From assembly GCF_014378035.1 (NCBI RefSeq), contig NZ_JACMOM010000348.1, positions 1-50,923 of the forward strand: a DNA stretch of 50,923 nucleotides, in the 5' to 3' direction. The notes beneath the pieces were generated by a model, which was given only the letters and a program-made list of their open reading frames with translations, was not told the origin of the DNA and made no database searches. Shown one piece after another: positions 41,818-50,535 of the stretch (positions are counted from its first letter, which is position 1; each line of letters begins with the position of its first letter). The position numbers were made by a program, and so were the translations under genes. The stretch comes from Aeromicrobium sp. GTDB lineage: Bacteria > Actinomycetota > Actinomycetes > Propionibacteriales > Nocardioidaceae.

Positions 41818-43104
41818 TCAGCGGAGCTCGTTGTCGAGCCGAGCGACGCGCTCCGTGACCTGGGTGTGACGCGGCGAGGTCGGCGGCAGGATCATCAGTA
41901 TCCGCTCCCAGACCTCGAGGTCGTCGCATCCGTACGGGGTGTCGGCGAACGACAGAAGCGCGTCGGCGTCGTCGGTGGCCAGCAGGCAGGACCGTATGTG
42001 CAGGTGCAGCCCGTCGCGCAACCGTTCGACACCGGGAGCCGCGGACGACGGCAGGATCGGCCCGCGGTACCGCGCCACCGCACGGCGCAGCCGTCCTTCG
42101 GCGAGGTCGTCACGCACGGCGGCGACGTCAATGTCGACGGCGTTGCGCAGGCGGTAGGGCCGGGACGCCAGCTCGATGGGCCCGAGCACGATGCGCAACC
42201 GCGACACCTCGGCGCGGATCGTGACCTGCGCCTGCTCGTCATCACTCAGCGCCACCGCGAGCTCGGCGGCGGTCATGCCGTGCTCGGACTCCGCGATCAG
42301 CAGGAGCAGCTCGCTGTGTCGAAGGCTCAGTCGGGTCGTGGTCGAGCCGTGGCGCAGCACCGCCCCGTGACCCCCGAGCACGTCGAGACCCGGCAGCGAC
42401 CAGCCGCTGGGCGTGATCGTCGATGAGCGGGGAGTGCTCAACCGCTCGATGCGGAGCTCGGCCTCGACCGCGGCGACGGTGGCCCGCACGAGGGTGAGGC
42501 TCTGTGGCGTGGCGACCTCAGCACCACCGGTCAGGTCGAGGACGCCCAGCACCGCGCCGGTGTCGGGGTCGTGGATCGGCGCGGCAGAGCAGCTCCACGG
42601 TGTGACCTGCCGGGCGAGATGCTCGGGGCCGAAGATCTGCACCGGGCGGTCGAGGGCCAGGGCGGTGCCGGGCGCGTTGGTCCCGGCGCTGGCCTCGCTC
42701 CAGTCGGCACCGGCCACGAAGTGCATGCCCTCAGCCCTCGCGCGCAGGGACGCATCACCCTCGACCCACAGCAGCTGACCGGCCGCATCGCTGACCGCGA
42801 CAAGCAAGCCCGCCTCGGCGGCACTCTCGACCAGCAGCCGCCTGATGACCGGCATGCCCGTGGCGAGAGGGTGACCGTCACGGATCTCGGCGAGTGCCGC
42901 CTCATCGAGCCGGATTGCGGCGAGCGTCTGCTCGGGGTCGAGCCCGCCCTCCACGCTGCGACGCCACGACTCGAGCACCAGCTGGCGCAGACCCGGATTG
43001 ACGAGACCGCTGCTCACGAACTCGTCGTGCGCGACATTGAGGTGGCGCGACAGCGTGGCCGGATCAGCTCCCGGTGGCATCGCCAGATCGTTGCTGCGGC
43101 CCAT
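41818..43104 (-). CDS. GAF-domain transcriptional regulator with winged-helix C-terminus
   Basis: This 428-residue protein has an AcoR-like N-terminal segment (LRQLVLESWRRSVEGGLDPEQ) and a GAF domain (about 85-215) with GLLVAVSDAAGQLLWVEGD and SCSAAPIHDPDTGAVLGVLDLTG. A C-terminal winged-helix-like part follows, with HSELLLLIAESEHGMTAAELA and RAEVSRLRIVLGPIELASRPYRL. The AAA+ and Fis domains of true AcoR regulators are absent. Such GAF-wHTH proteins often control alcohol, aldehyde or acyl metabolism in actinobacteria. TAGACT lies 6 nt before the ATG. Confidence 0.82.
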   Translation of the reverse strand: MGRSNDLAMPPGADPATLSRHLNVAHDEFVSSGLVNPGLRQLVLESWRRSVEGGLDPEQTLAAIRLDEAALAEIRDGHPLATGMPVIRRLLVESAAEAGLLVAVSDAAGQLLWVEGDASLRARAEGMHFVAGADWSEASAGTNAPGTALALDRPVQIFGPEHLARQVTPWSCSAAPIHDPDTGAVLGVLDLTGGAEVATPQSLTLVRATVAAVEAELRIERLSTPRSSTITPSGWSLPGLDVLGGHGAVLRHGSTTTRLSLRHSELLLLIAESEHGMTAAELAVALSDDEQAQVTIRAEVSRLRIVLGPIELASRPYRLRNAVDIDVAAVRDDLAEGRLRRAVARYRGPILPSSAAPGVERLRDGLHLHIRSCLLATDDADALLSFADTPYGCDDLEVWERILMILPPTSPRHTQVTERVARLDNELR

Positions 43105-43110
43105 GAGCGG

Positions 43111-43116
43111 AGTCTA
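43111..43116 (-). promoter_or_regulatory. -10 element TAGACT, leaderless, GAF regulator gene
   Basis: On the minus strand TANNNT ends exactly 6 nt before the ATG at 43104. No Shine-Dalgarno sequence is present. Confidence 0.6.
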
Positions 43117-43159
43117 CGTCCGGGGGTGACGTGGGCCACTTTGCCCAAGGCGTCCCGCG

Positions 43160-43978
43160 TCAGGCGTCGCGCCGCAAGAACAGCACGTAGGACGCGGCCA
43201 GCAGCGCACCGACGAACGTGGCCATCACGACGCCGCCACCCACAGCGCCGAACGGCACGACACCGAAGAACCCCAGCAGGTCGCCGATCGACGCGCGCGT
43301 GTACATCTGTCCGCCCGCATCGTAGGGCAGGTACTTGAGGATCTGGACGAGGCCACCGGTGCCACGAGGGTCGTCGGAGGCGGCTTTGATCGCGAGGACG
43401 ATCGCGCGGATGATCTGCTCGACCACGCTCGGCACCAGCATCAGCAACGCCACCGCCGCGGTCTGGTTGCGGGTCAGTGACGCGTAGGCCAGGCCCGACA
43501 AGGCGAACAGGACGGTGAAGACGATGGTGCCGCCCGTCAGATTGACCAGATCCTTGCCCGACGGCATGTCGAGACCCCAGACCACGATGCTGAGCAACGC
43601 CATCATGATGCACAGCAAGGCGGCGGATGCCGACACCACGGCCGTCGAGATGACCTTCGCGGCGAAGACGAGGCGGCGGTCGGGCAACGCCGTGAGGGTC
43701 GCGCGGATCATGCCGTGCCGGTACTCATGACCCGTGGAGAAGACCCCCAGAAGCCCGATGATGTAGGCGATGAACAGCGGTGCCAAGCCGGTTGACGCGC
43801 CAATCGTCACAAGGATGTCGAAGGAGCTGTCACCGCTGGGCGCACTCGCGGACTTCGAGAGCTGCCACGCGATCAGCATCGACATGATGAGCTGGAACGT
43901 GAGGGCGAGCCCGATCAGCCAGTAGGTCGAGCGGATGGTCCGGAGTCTCACGTACTCGTAGCGCAGCGCGTCGATCAC
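43160..43978 (-). CDS. ABC-2 type transporter permease
   Basis: This 272-residue protein has six predicted helices and the GHEYRHGMIRATLTALPDRRLVFAAKVIS segment typical of ABC-2 permeases of the drug-resistance/bacitracin type. Its ATG overlaps the end of the ATPase gene (ATGA), so the two form one transporter. The substrate is unknown. Confidence 0.88.
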   Translation of the reverse strand: MIDALRYEYVRLRTIRSTYWLIGLALTFQLIMSMLIAWQLSKSASAPSGDSSFDILVTIGASTGLAPLFIAYIIGLLGVFSTGHEYRHGMIRATLTALPDRRLVFAAKVISTAVVSASAALLCIMMALLSIVVWGLDMPSGKDLVNLTGGTIVFTVLFALSGLAYASLTRNQTAAVALLMLVPSVVEQIIRAIVLAIKAASDDPRGTGGLVQILKYLPYDAGGQMYTRASIGDLLGFFGVVPFGAVGGGVVMATFVGALLAASYVLFLRRDA

Positions 43979-44901
43979 GGTTGGTCACCGCCTGCCAGCT
44001 GGCTGCCTCGGAACTCCTCCGAGAGTCCGGTCGCCTCCAGGAATGCCTCCTCGAGCGTGGCCTGACGGGTGACGAGCTGGTGGAGACGCGCTCCGGCCGC
44101 GTGGGCGGCGTCACCGATCTGCTCGGCGGTGGCACCACTCACGACGAGTGCCCCGTCGTCCTGCGTGACGGTCGAGCCGATCGCCTCGAGGGCTGGGACG
44201 AGCAGCGTCCCGTCGGGGGTCCGGACCTCGACCGTCCCCAATCTGCTGTGCGAGACGAAGTCGGCCACGGCCCCGTTGGCGAGCATCCGGCCCCGACCGA
44301 TCACGACAAGCTCGTCTGCGAGCACCGCCATCTCCTGAAGCAGGTGGCTCGACACGAACACCGAGCGACCCTCGGCGGCGAGACCCCTCAGCAGCATCCG
44401 CAGCCAGGTGATGCCCTGCGGGTCGAGGCCGTTGCTCGGCTCGTCGAGGATCAGCGTGTCGGGATCTCCCAGCAACGCCGCGGCGATGCCCAGACGTTGG
44501 CCCATGCCGAGGCTGAACTTGCGCGGCCGTCCGCTGCCGACGCTGCTGAGGCCGACCATCTCGAGCACCTCGTCGACGCGCACGTCGGGGATGCGGTTGG
44601 CCGCGGCCAGCATCCGGAGATGGTCGCGCGCGTGCCGGGTGGGATGGAACGGCTTTGCCTCCAGCAGTGCGCCGATGTGGCGCATCGGGTGCTCGAGCTC
44701 GGAGAAGGCTCGACCGTCGAACGTCGTCCGCCCGTCGCCGCGGTCAAGCCCCAGCATCAGCCGCATCGTCGTCGACTTGCCTGACCCGTTGGGTCCGAGG
44801 AACCCGGTGACGCTGCCGGGGCGCACCACGAACGACAGGTCGTCAACGGCGCGATTGGGGCCAAATGACTTGCCCAGCGACCGAGCCTCGATGAGAGCCA
44901 T
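43975..44901 (-). CDS. ABC transporter ATP-binding protein
   Basis: This 308-residue protein has Walker A GPNGSGKST, a signature in FSLGMGQRL, Walker B LILDEPSNGLDPQGI and the H-loop SSHLLQEM. The C-terminal extension (about 220-308) is typical of CcmA/DrrA-like ATPases. The ATG at 44901 follows GGTGAGGGC. It is coupled to the permease. Confidence 0.92.
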   Translation of the reverse strand: MALIEARSLGKSFGPNRAVDDLSFVVRPGSVTGFLGPNGSGKSTTMRLMLGLDRGDGRTTFDGRAFSELEHPMRHIGALLEAKPFHPTRHARDHLRMLAAANRIPDVRVDEVLEMVGLSSVGSGRPRKFSLGMGQRLGIAAALLGDPDTLILDEPSNGLDPQGITWLRMLLRGLAAEGRSVFVSSHLLQEMAVLADELVVIGRGRMLANGAVADFVSHSRLGTVEVRTPDGTLLVPALEAIGSTVTQDDGALVVSGATAEQIGDAAHAAGARLHQLVTRQATLEEAFLEATGLSEEFRGSQLAGGDQP

Positions 44902-45026
44902 GCCCTCACCATGCCAGATCATTCACCCGGTGAGCTTGGTGCCAGCGTGCCGACCCGACGATTGACCAGAGCCCTTCCCATGATCACCGCCCGGCTGCCC
45001 AGCCGCCCCTGACTGAGCAGACGGCC

Positions 45027-45032
45027 TACCGT
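45027..45032 (+). promoter_or_regulatory. -10 element TACCGT, leaderless, tryptophan dioxygenase gene
   Basis: TANNNT lies exactly 6 nt before the ATG at 45039. The same hexamer and spacing occur before pdxH. No ribosome site is present. Confidence 0.6.
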
Positions 45033-45038
45033 GCAGGC

Positions 45039-45884
45039 ATGACCGAATCCTTCCGACCGATCGAGGACGGGGTCGCCATCGACCTGCGCGGTGAGATGAC
45101 CTACGCCGACTACCTGCGGTTGCCCACCCTGTTGTCGGCGCAGCAGCCGGTGTCCGACCACCACGACGAGATGCTGTTCATCGTGCAGCACCAGGTGACC
45201 GAGCTGTGGCTCAAGCTGCTCATCCACGAGCTGAGGTCGGCGATGTCGCTGGTCGCCGACGACGACCTGCCGCCCGCACTCAAACGGCTCGCCCGGGTCA
45301 AGGCCATCCAGCGGCAGATGTTCGAGCAGTGGGCCGTGCTCGAGACCTTGACGCCCGTGGAGTACGTCCAGTTCCGCGACTCCCTGGGCCAGGCGTCGGG
45401 GTTCCAGTCGCCCCAGTACCGCACCGTGGAGTTCCTCCTGGGCAACAAGAACCCTCAGATGATCGAGGTCTTCGACCACGACGACGGGTTGCGCTCCCGG
45501 TTGCAGGCCGACCTCGAGGCACCGAGCCTCTACGACGAGTTCCTGCGCTTCCTTGCCAGGCGGGGACACGCCGTTCCGGAAGCCGTGCTCGCGCGAGACG
45601 TCACCCAGCCCTACACGGCCGACCCCGGCGTGACCGAGGTGCTGCGACGCATCTATGCCGACCCCGACACGTACTGGGACGCCTACGAGATGTGCGAAGA
45701 GCTTGTCGACGTCGAGGGAAGCTTCCAGCTGTGGCGCTTTCGCCACCTCAAGACCGTCGAGCGCATCATCGGCTTCAAGCGGGGCACGGGCGGCTCGTCC
45801 GGTGTGGGCTTCCTGCAGAAGGCCCTCGAGCTCACCTTCTTCCCTGAGCTGAGCGACGCCCGCACCTACATCGGCACGGACTGA
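45039..45884 (+). CDS. kynA: Tryptophan 2,3-dioxygenase
   Basis: This 281-residue haem enzyme opens the indole ring of tryptophan to N-formylkynurenine. It shows [57 protein letters not shown] and the haem-binding [23 protein letters not shown]. It is complete and of usual length. No kynureninase or formamidase gene is adjacent, so the rest of the pathway must lie elsewhere. Confidence 0.95.
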   Translation: MTESFRPIEDGVAIDLRGEMTYADYLRLPTLLSAQQPVSDHHDEMLFIVQHQVTELWLKLLIHELRSAMSLVADDDLPPALKRLARVKAIQRQMFEQWAVLETLTPVEYVQFRDSLGQASGFQSPQYRTVEFLLGNKNPQMIEVFDHDDGLRSRLQADLEAPSLYDEFLRFLARRGHAVPEAVLARDVTQPYTADPGVTEVLRRIYADPDTYWDAYEMCEELVDVEGSFQLWRFRHLKTVERIIGFKRGTGGSSGVGFLQKALELTFFPELSDARTYIGTD

Positions 45885-45903
45885 CGAGCATCGACCCGGT
45901 CGA

Positions 45904-46575
45904 TCAGTCGCGCGAGATTGCCCAGATGATGGCGCCGACGACGACGAGACCGCCGACGACGGCCGGCCCGTAACGTCGGATCAGCACCAGCATGACGGTC
46001 GACATCAGGTTGAGGTCGGCCGCCGCACTGGGGGGCGGCGGTGGCGGCTGGGGTGCCGCTGCGGCCTGCGGCGCATCGGTTGCCGCCTCGCGCACCGGCT
46101 CCTTGATGCCCTGCGCCGTCTCCGGGGCCGACGCGGGTCCGAGCCGCTTCGCGATGCAGTCGACGAACTGCCCGAGCAGCTTGTCGCTGACGTCCTGCAT
46201 GACGTTGCGGCCGAACTGTGCAGGCTTGCCCGTGATGGACAGGTCGGTGGTGACCTCCACGGCGGTGCCGTCGCCGTCGGGCGTCAGCTGGGCCACGACC
46301 GTCGCACCGGCCGTACCGTTGCCGCGCTTGTCCTTGCCCTTGGCCGAGATGACAGCCCGGTGCGCCACCTCGTCGCGCTCGACGAAGGTGCCCTTGCCGT
46401 TGTAGACCATGGCGATCGGCCCAAGCTTGACCTTGACCGCCCCCGTGAACTCATCACCCTCGACCGTCGCCAGTGTGGCACCGGGGAAGCACGGGGCGAT
46501 GCCCTCGACATCGTTGAACGCGGCCCAGGTGACGTCGATCGAGGCCGGGACGACGAAACGGTGACTCAGCTCCAT
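45904..46575 (-). CDS. coxG: CoxG-family protein with C-terminal membrane anchor
   Basis: This 223-residue protein has an SRPBCC/CoxG domain (1-145), with FVVPASIDVTWAAFNDVEGIAPCFPGATL and GRNVMQDVSDKLLGQFVDCIAKRL. An Ala/Pro linker and a C-terminal helix (about 198-219) ending AISRD follow. CoxG proteins recruit CO dehydrogenase-type hydroxylases to the membrane. The ATG overlaps the coxM stop codon (TGATG), making it the last gene of the operon. Confidence 0.88.
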   Translation of the reverse strand: MELSHRFVVPASIDVTWAAFNDVEGIAPCFPGATLATVEGDEFTGAVKVKLGPIAMVYNGKGTFVERDEVAHRAVISAKGKDKRGNGTAGATVVAQLTPDGDGTAVEVTTDLSITGKPAQFGRNVMQDVSDKLLGQFVDCIAKRLGPASAPETAQGIKEPVREAATDAPQAAAAPQPPPPPPSAAADLNLMSTVMLVLIRRYGPAVVGGLVVVGAIIWAISRD

Positions 46576-47432
46576 CAGGCGGTTCCGGCCGCGGCCAGCA
46601 CCGCACGTGACGCAATGACGCCGGCCAGGTGCCGTCGGAAGTTGGCGTCGCCGTTGGTGTCGGTCGGAGGGTTGGTCCCATCGCCAGCGCCCGCGGTAGC
46701 GGCCTCGATCGAGGCTGCATCGACCCCACAGCCGACCAGCGCCTGCTCGACGGCGGTGGCGCGGATCGGTACGGAGCCCATGTTGGTCAGTGCGACCCGG
46801 GCCTCGGCGATCGACCCGGCCTCGACGCGAACTGCGGCGGCCACCGCGACGATCGACCACTGCTGGGCCACGCGGGTGAACTTCTCGTAGGCCGAGCCCC
46901 ACCCTGTCGTCTTGGGGATGCGGACGCGGGCCAGGATCTCGTCCTCGCCGACGGCAGTCGTGAACAGGTCGACGAAGAACTCCGCCGCCGGGACGGTGCG
47001 CGAGCCGCCGGAGCCGATGATCTCGAACTCGGCGTCAAGCGCGAGCGCCGGCGCGAGCATGTCGCCGGCCGGATCGGCGTGCACGAGCGCACCGCCGAAC
47101 GTTCCACGGTGACGCACCTGCGGGTCAGCCACGGTCTCGGCGGCCTTGGCGATGAGGCCGGCGTGCTGAGCGATGAGCGGGTCGTTCGCGATGTCGTGGT
47201 GCGGTGTCATCGCGCCGATGACGATGGCGTCGCCGTCGTCGCGGATGCCACGCAGCTCGGCGATCCGTCCGAGGTCGACGAGGACCTCGGGTGAGGCCAA
47301 CCGCAGCTTCAGGACCGGGATCAGGCTCTGGCCACCGGCGAGGATCTTGCCCTCGTCACCGGACGCCACCAGCGCTGAGAGGGCCTCGTCGAGCGTCGTG
47401 GGGGACAGGTACTCGAAGGCTGAGGGAATCAC
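46575..47432 (-). CDS. coxM: Molybdenum hydroxylase FAD (medium) subunit, CoxM-like
   Basis: This 285-residue FAD subunit passes electrons from the iron-sulfur subunit to the acceptor. The FAD motifs are AGGQSLIPVLKLRL (32-45) and the TFGGALVHADPAGDM segment, with a CO_deh_flav C-terminal domain at about 175-280. The ATG overlaps the coxL stop codon (ATGA). Confidence 0.93.
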   Translation of the reverse strand: MIPSAFEYLSPTTLDEALSALVASGDEGKILAGGQSLIPVLKLRLASPEVLVDLGRIAELRGIRDDGDAIVIGAMTPHHDIANDPLIAQHAGLIAKAAETVADPQVRHRGTFGGALVHADPAGDMLAPALALDAEFEIIGSGGSRTVPAAEFFVDLFTTAVGEDEILARVRIPKTTGWGSAYEKFTRVAQQWSIVAVAAAVRVEAGSIAEARVALTNMGSVPIRATAVEQALVGCGVDAASIEAATAGAGDGTNPPTDTNGDANFRRHLAGVIASRAVLAAAGTA

Positions 47433-49891
47433 TGGACGTCTCCTGTCGGGAGTGAGCCGCTGGAGTTGACCCCCACCTGCTCGGGACTCTTGGGCTGGGT
47501 GCTCGCCGGGGTGGCGACGTGCTTGCCGTTCCCGGCACCGCCTGACGCCTGCTGGATCGTCGTCCAGACCCGGAACGGAGAACAGGGCATCTTCATGTCG
47601 GTGACGCCGAGGTGGCGAAGCGCATCGATGACACCGTTGACGATGGCCGGCGTCGACGCGATCGTGCCGGCCTCGCCGACTCCCTTGACTCCGAGGGCGT
47701 TGGTCGTCGACGGCGTCTCGGTGCGGTCGGTCGTGAACGACGGCATGTCGGCCGCGCTCGGGACGAGGTAGTCGACGAACGAGCCCGTCACCAAGGTGCC
47801 GGCATCGTCGTGGACTGCCTCCTCGAAGAGCGCCTGGGCGATGCCCTGCACCAGCCCGCCGTGCACCTGCCCCTCGACGATCATGGGATTGATGACGTTG
47901 CCGATGTCATCGACGCAGACGTACTTCATCAGCGTCGTCTCGCCCGTCGCGGTGTCGACCTCCATGGCCGCGAGGTGCGTGCCGTGCGGGAACGAGAAGT
48001 TCTCGGGGTCGAACGTCGCATCCGAGTCGAGGCTCGGCTCGAACCCGTCGGGCAGGTTGTGCGCCGCGAACGTCGCGAGCGAGATCTCGCCGAGTGTCAT
48101 GCCCTGGTCGGTGCCCTTGACGCTGAACGTGCCGCCGGCGAACTCGATGTCGTCGACGCTCGCCTCCAGCAGGTGTGCGGCAACCGTTCGAGCCTTCTCG
48201 ATGACCTTGTCGGCCGCCGCGACGACCGCCATGCCACCCACGACGAGGGAACGGGAGCCGTAGGTGTCGAGCCCCTTCTGCGAGACCTGGGTGTCACCGT
48301 GCAGCACCTCGACGTTCTCGAACGCGACCCCGAGGCGGTCGGCGACGATCTGGCTCCAGGCCGTCTCGTGGCCCTGGCCGTGGGCGCTGACGCCGGTGAC
48401 GACCTCGACGTTGCCGGTCGGCAGGACGCGCACCTGCGCGTGCTCCCACCCGCCGGCCCCGTACGACAACGATCCGAGCACCCGAGACGGAGCGAGGCCA
48501 CACATCTCGGTGAACGTCGACACCCCGAGCCCGAGCTGGACGCGCTCACCGGCATCGCGGCGACGCTTCTGCTCGGCACGCAGCTCGTCGTAGCCGAAGA
48601 GCCCCAGCGCCTTGTCGGTGGCGGCCTCGTAGTTGCCAGAGTCGTACTCCAGGCCGCACACCGAGGTGAAGGGAAACTCCTCGTGCTTGATCCAGTTCTT
48701 GCGGCGCAGCTCGATCGGGTCCATGTCGAGCTCGGCGGCAAGGTCGTCCATGAGCCTCTCGATCGCGAAGGTCGCCTCGGGACGGCCCGCGCCGCGGTAG
48801 GCGTCGGTCCAGACCTTGTTGGTGAACAGGTTCTTGCACTCGAACCGGTAGGCCGGGAACTTGTAGATCGAGTTGTACATGAAAGCGCCGAGGATCGGCA
48901 CACCCGGCGTGACGAGGCCCAGGTAGGCGCCCATGTGGGCGAGCAGACGCACGTCGAGCCCTGTGACGATGCCGTCCTTGGTGGCCGAGAGCTTGAGCCG
49001 CTGCACCTGCCCGCGCCCGTGGTGCGCCGCCATGAGCGACTCGCTGCGGGTCTCGGTGTACTTGCACGGCTTGCCGGTGTGACGGGCCGCGAGCATCGTG
49101 ATGATCTCCTCCGGCGTGACTTGCAGCTTGCCGCCAAACCCGCCGCCGACGTCGGGTGCGATGACCCGCACCTTCGTCTCGGGAATGTTGAGGGTGAGCG
49201 CGAGCATCAGGCGCAGGATATGCGGCACCTGCGTCGACGACCACATCGTGGTCTGGTCGCCCGTGGGGTCGACGAGCGTCGAACGGGGCTCCATGAAGGC
49301 GGGGATGACCCGCTGCTGGATGTAGGTGCGCTCGATCAGGACCTCGGCGGCGTCGATGGCCTTGCTGACGTCGCCGCCCGTGCCCGCCTCTGACGAGTCG
49401 AACACCCATGTGGCCGAGAGGTTGGTGCCGAGCTCGGGGTGCGCGAGGATCTTGTCGTCGAGCGCCTCCTCGAGGTCGAGGATGACCGGCAGCTCGTCGT
49501 AGTCGATGTCGACCAGCTCGATCGCGTCGCGCGCCGCGGCCGCAGTGCGGGCAATGATGCACGCGACCACCTCGCCAGCGAAGGCGACATGATCGACGGC
49601 GATGGCCGGGTGCGGGGGTGCCTTCTGGTCGGGGGTGATCGGCCAGGCGCACGGCAGGCTGCCCTGGATCTCGGCGACGTCTGCGCCGGTCAGCACTGCC
49701 ATGACGCCGGGAGACGCCTTGGCCGCGGAGACGTCGATCGCGGTGATCGTGGCGTGTGCGAACGGGCTGCGGACGAGCGCGAGGTGCAGCATGCCCGGCA
49801 GCACCATGTTGTCGGTGTAACGGGTACGCCCGGTGATGAGGCGCTGGTCCTCCTTGCGACGGCGTGCGGTGCCGATCTCGGTGACGGTCAT
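47429..49891 (-). CDS. coxL: Molybdenum hydroxylase large subunit, form II CoxL-like
   Basis: This 820-residue Mo-cofactor subunit of the xanthine oxidase family has the active-site loop AYRGAGR at 364-370. That is the form II signature; the CO-oxidising form I has AYXCSFR. GGGFGGK at 249-255 and the catalytic glutamate in GVKGVGEAG near the C-terminus are present. CO oxidation is unproven for form II enzymes, so the substrate may be another small aldehyde, heterocycle or CO. The start at 49891 is set by its ATGA overlap with coxS. It belongs to an S-L-M-G operon. Confidence 0.93.
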   Translation of the reverse strand: MTVTEIGTARRRKEDQRLITGRTRYTDNMVLPGMLHLALVRSPFAHATITAIDVSAAKASPGVMAVLTGADVAEIQGSLPCAWPITPDQKAPPHPAIAVDHVAFAGEVVACIIARTAAAARDAIELVDIDYDELPVILDLEEALDDKILAHPELGTNLSATWVFDSSEAGTGGDVSKAIDAAEVLIERTYIQQRVIPAFMEPRSTLVDPTGDQTTMWSSTQVPHILRLMLALTLNIPETKVRVIAPDVGGGFGGKLQVTPEEIITMLAARHTGKPCKYTETRSESLMAAHHGRGQVQRLKLSATKDGIVTGLDVRLLAHMGAYLGLVTPGVPILGAFMYNSIYKFPAYRFECKNLFTNKVWTDAYRGAGRPEATFAIERLMDDLAAELDMDPIELRRKNWIKHEEFPFTSVCGLEYDSGNYEAATDKALGLFGYDELRAEQKRRRDAGERVQLGLGVSTFTEMCGLAPSRVLGSLSYGAGGWEHAQVRVLPTGNVEVVTGVSAHGQGHETAWSQIVADRLGVAFENVEVLHGDTQVSQKGLDTYGSRSLVVGGMAVVAAADKVIEKARTVAAHLLEASVDDIEFAGGTFSVKGTDQGMTLGEISLATFAAHNLPDGFEPSLDSDATFDPENFSFPHGTHLAAMEVDTATGETTLMKYVCVDDIGNVINPMIVEGQVHGGLVQGIAQALFEEAVHDDAGTLVTGSFVDYLVPSAADMPSFTTDRTETPSTTNALGVKGVGEAGTIASTPAIVNGVIDALRHLGVTDMKMPCSPFRVWTTIQQASGGAGNGKHVATPASTQPKSPEQVGVNSSGSLPTGDVQ

Positions 49892-50403
49892 ATCGCACCA
49901 CCTGTCGATGATGCCGACGCCGGTTGGGCTGACGAGGAGGCTTCCTTCGCTGCCATCTGCACGGCCTTGACGATGTTCTGGTAGCCGGTGCACCGGCAGA
50001 GGTTGCCCTCGAGCCCGTTGCGCACGGTCTCCTCGTCGGGGTCGGGGTGCTCCTTGATCAGGTCGATCGACTGCATGATCATGCCCGGAGTACAGAAGCC
50101 ACACTGCAGGGCGTGGCACTCGTGGAAGGCCGCCTGCATGGGGTGCAGCTCGCCGTTCTTCGACAATCCCTCGACCGTCGTGACCTCGTGCCCGTCGGCC
50201 TGGACCGCGAACATCGTGCACGACTTGACGCTCGTGCCGTCGAGGTGGACCGTGCAGGCGCCGCAGTTGCTGGTGTCGCAACCAATGAGGGTGCCGGTCT
50301 TGCCTACTCGCTCACGCAGGTACTGCACCAGCAGCATCCTCGGCTCGACGTCATCGCTGTAGGCGACGTCGTCAACGGTGACGGTGATGGGCGTTCCTGC
50401 CAT
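49888..50403 (-). CDS. coxS: Molybdenum hydroxylase [2Fe-2S] (small) subunit, CoxS-like
   Basis: This 171-residue protein carries two [2Fe-2S] clusters. The plant-type cluster is in [16 protein letters not shown] with the fourth Cys in VKSC. The second, in the helical domain, is in [10 protein letters not shown] and CRCTGY. The ATG at 50403 follows AGGGAG. It is the first gene of the operon, the S-L-M order typical of form II systems. A 20-residue Ser/Ala tail is unremarkable. Confidence 0.95.
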   Translation of the reverse strand: MAGTPITVTVDDVAYSDDVEPRMLLVQYLRERVGKTGTLIGCDTSNCGACTVHLDGTSVKSCTMFAVQADGHEVTTVEGLSKNGELHPMQAAFHECHALQCGFCTPGMIMQSIDLIKEHPDPDEETVRNGLEGNLCRCTGYQNIVKAVQMAAKEASSSAQPASASSTGGAI

Positions 50404-50535
50404 GAGCTGCTCCCTGTTTCGAGGACACGAGCGTGTGCGTCGAGCGACCATCGGTCGGTCGTCACCACCACTTAACACCGGTGTGACCCGTGTCACAACA
50501 GTTGCATGAACGTTGCGGCCACAATGAGGTCGCCC
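50404..50535 (-). promoter_or_regulatory. Upstream region of the coxSLMG operon
   Basis: This 132-nt gap lies between the XdhC-like gene and coxS and holds a CRP/GlxR-type site at 50482-50497. A GATGGT hexamer on the minus strand at 50447-50452 could serve as -10. No other gene is visible. Confidence 0.5.
50482..50497. promoter_or_regulatory. Perfect CRP/GlxR-type site TGTGA-N6-TCACA
   Basis: TGTGACCCGTGTCACA matches the CRP/GlxR consensus at all ten fixed positions and has 6-bp perfect arms. It lies 79 nt upstream of coxS. In actinobacteria such sites bind cAMP-responsive GlxR/Crp regulators. Binding here is inferred from sequence alone. Confidence 0.7.
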
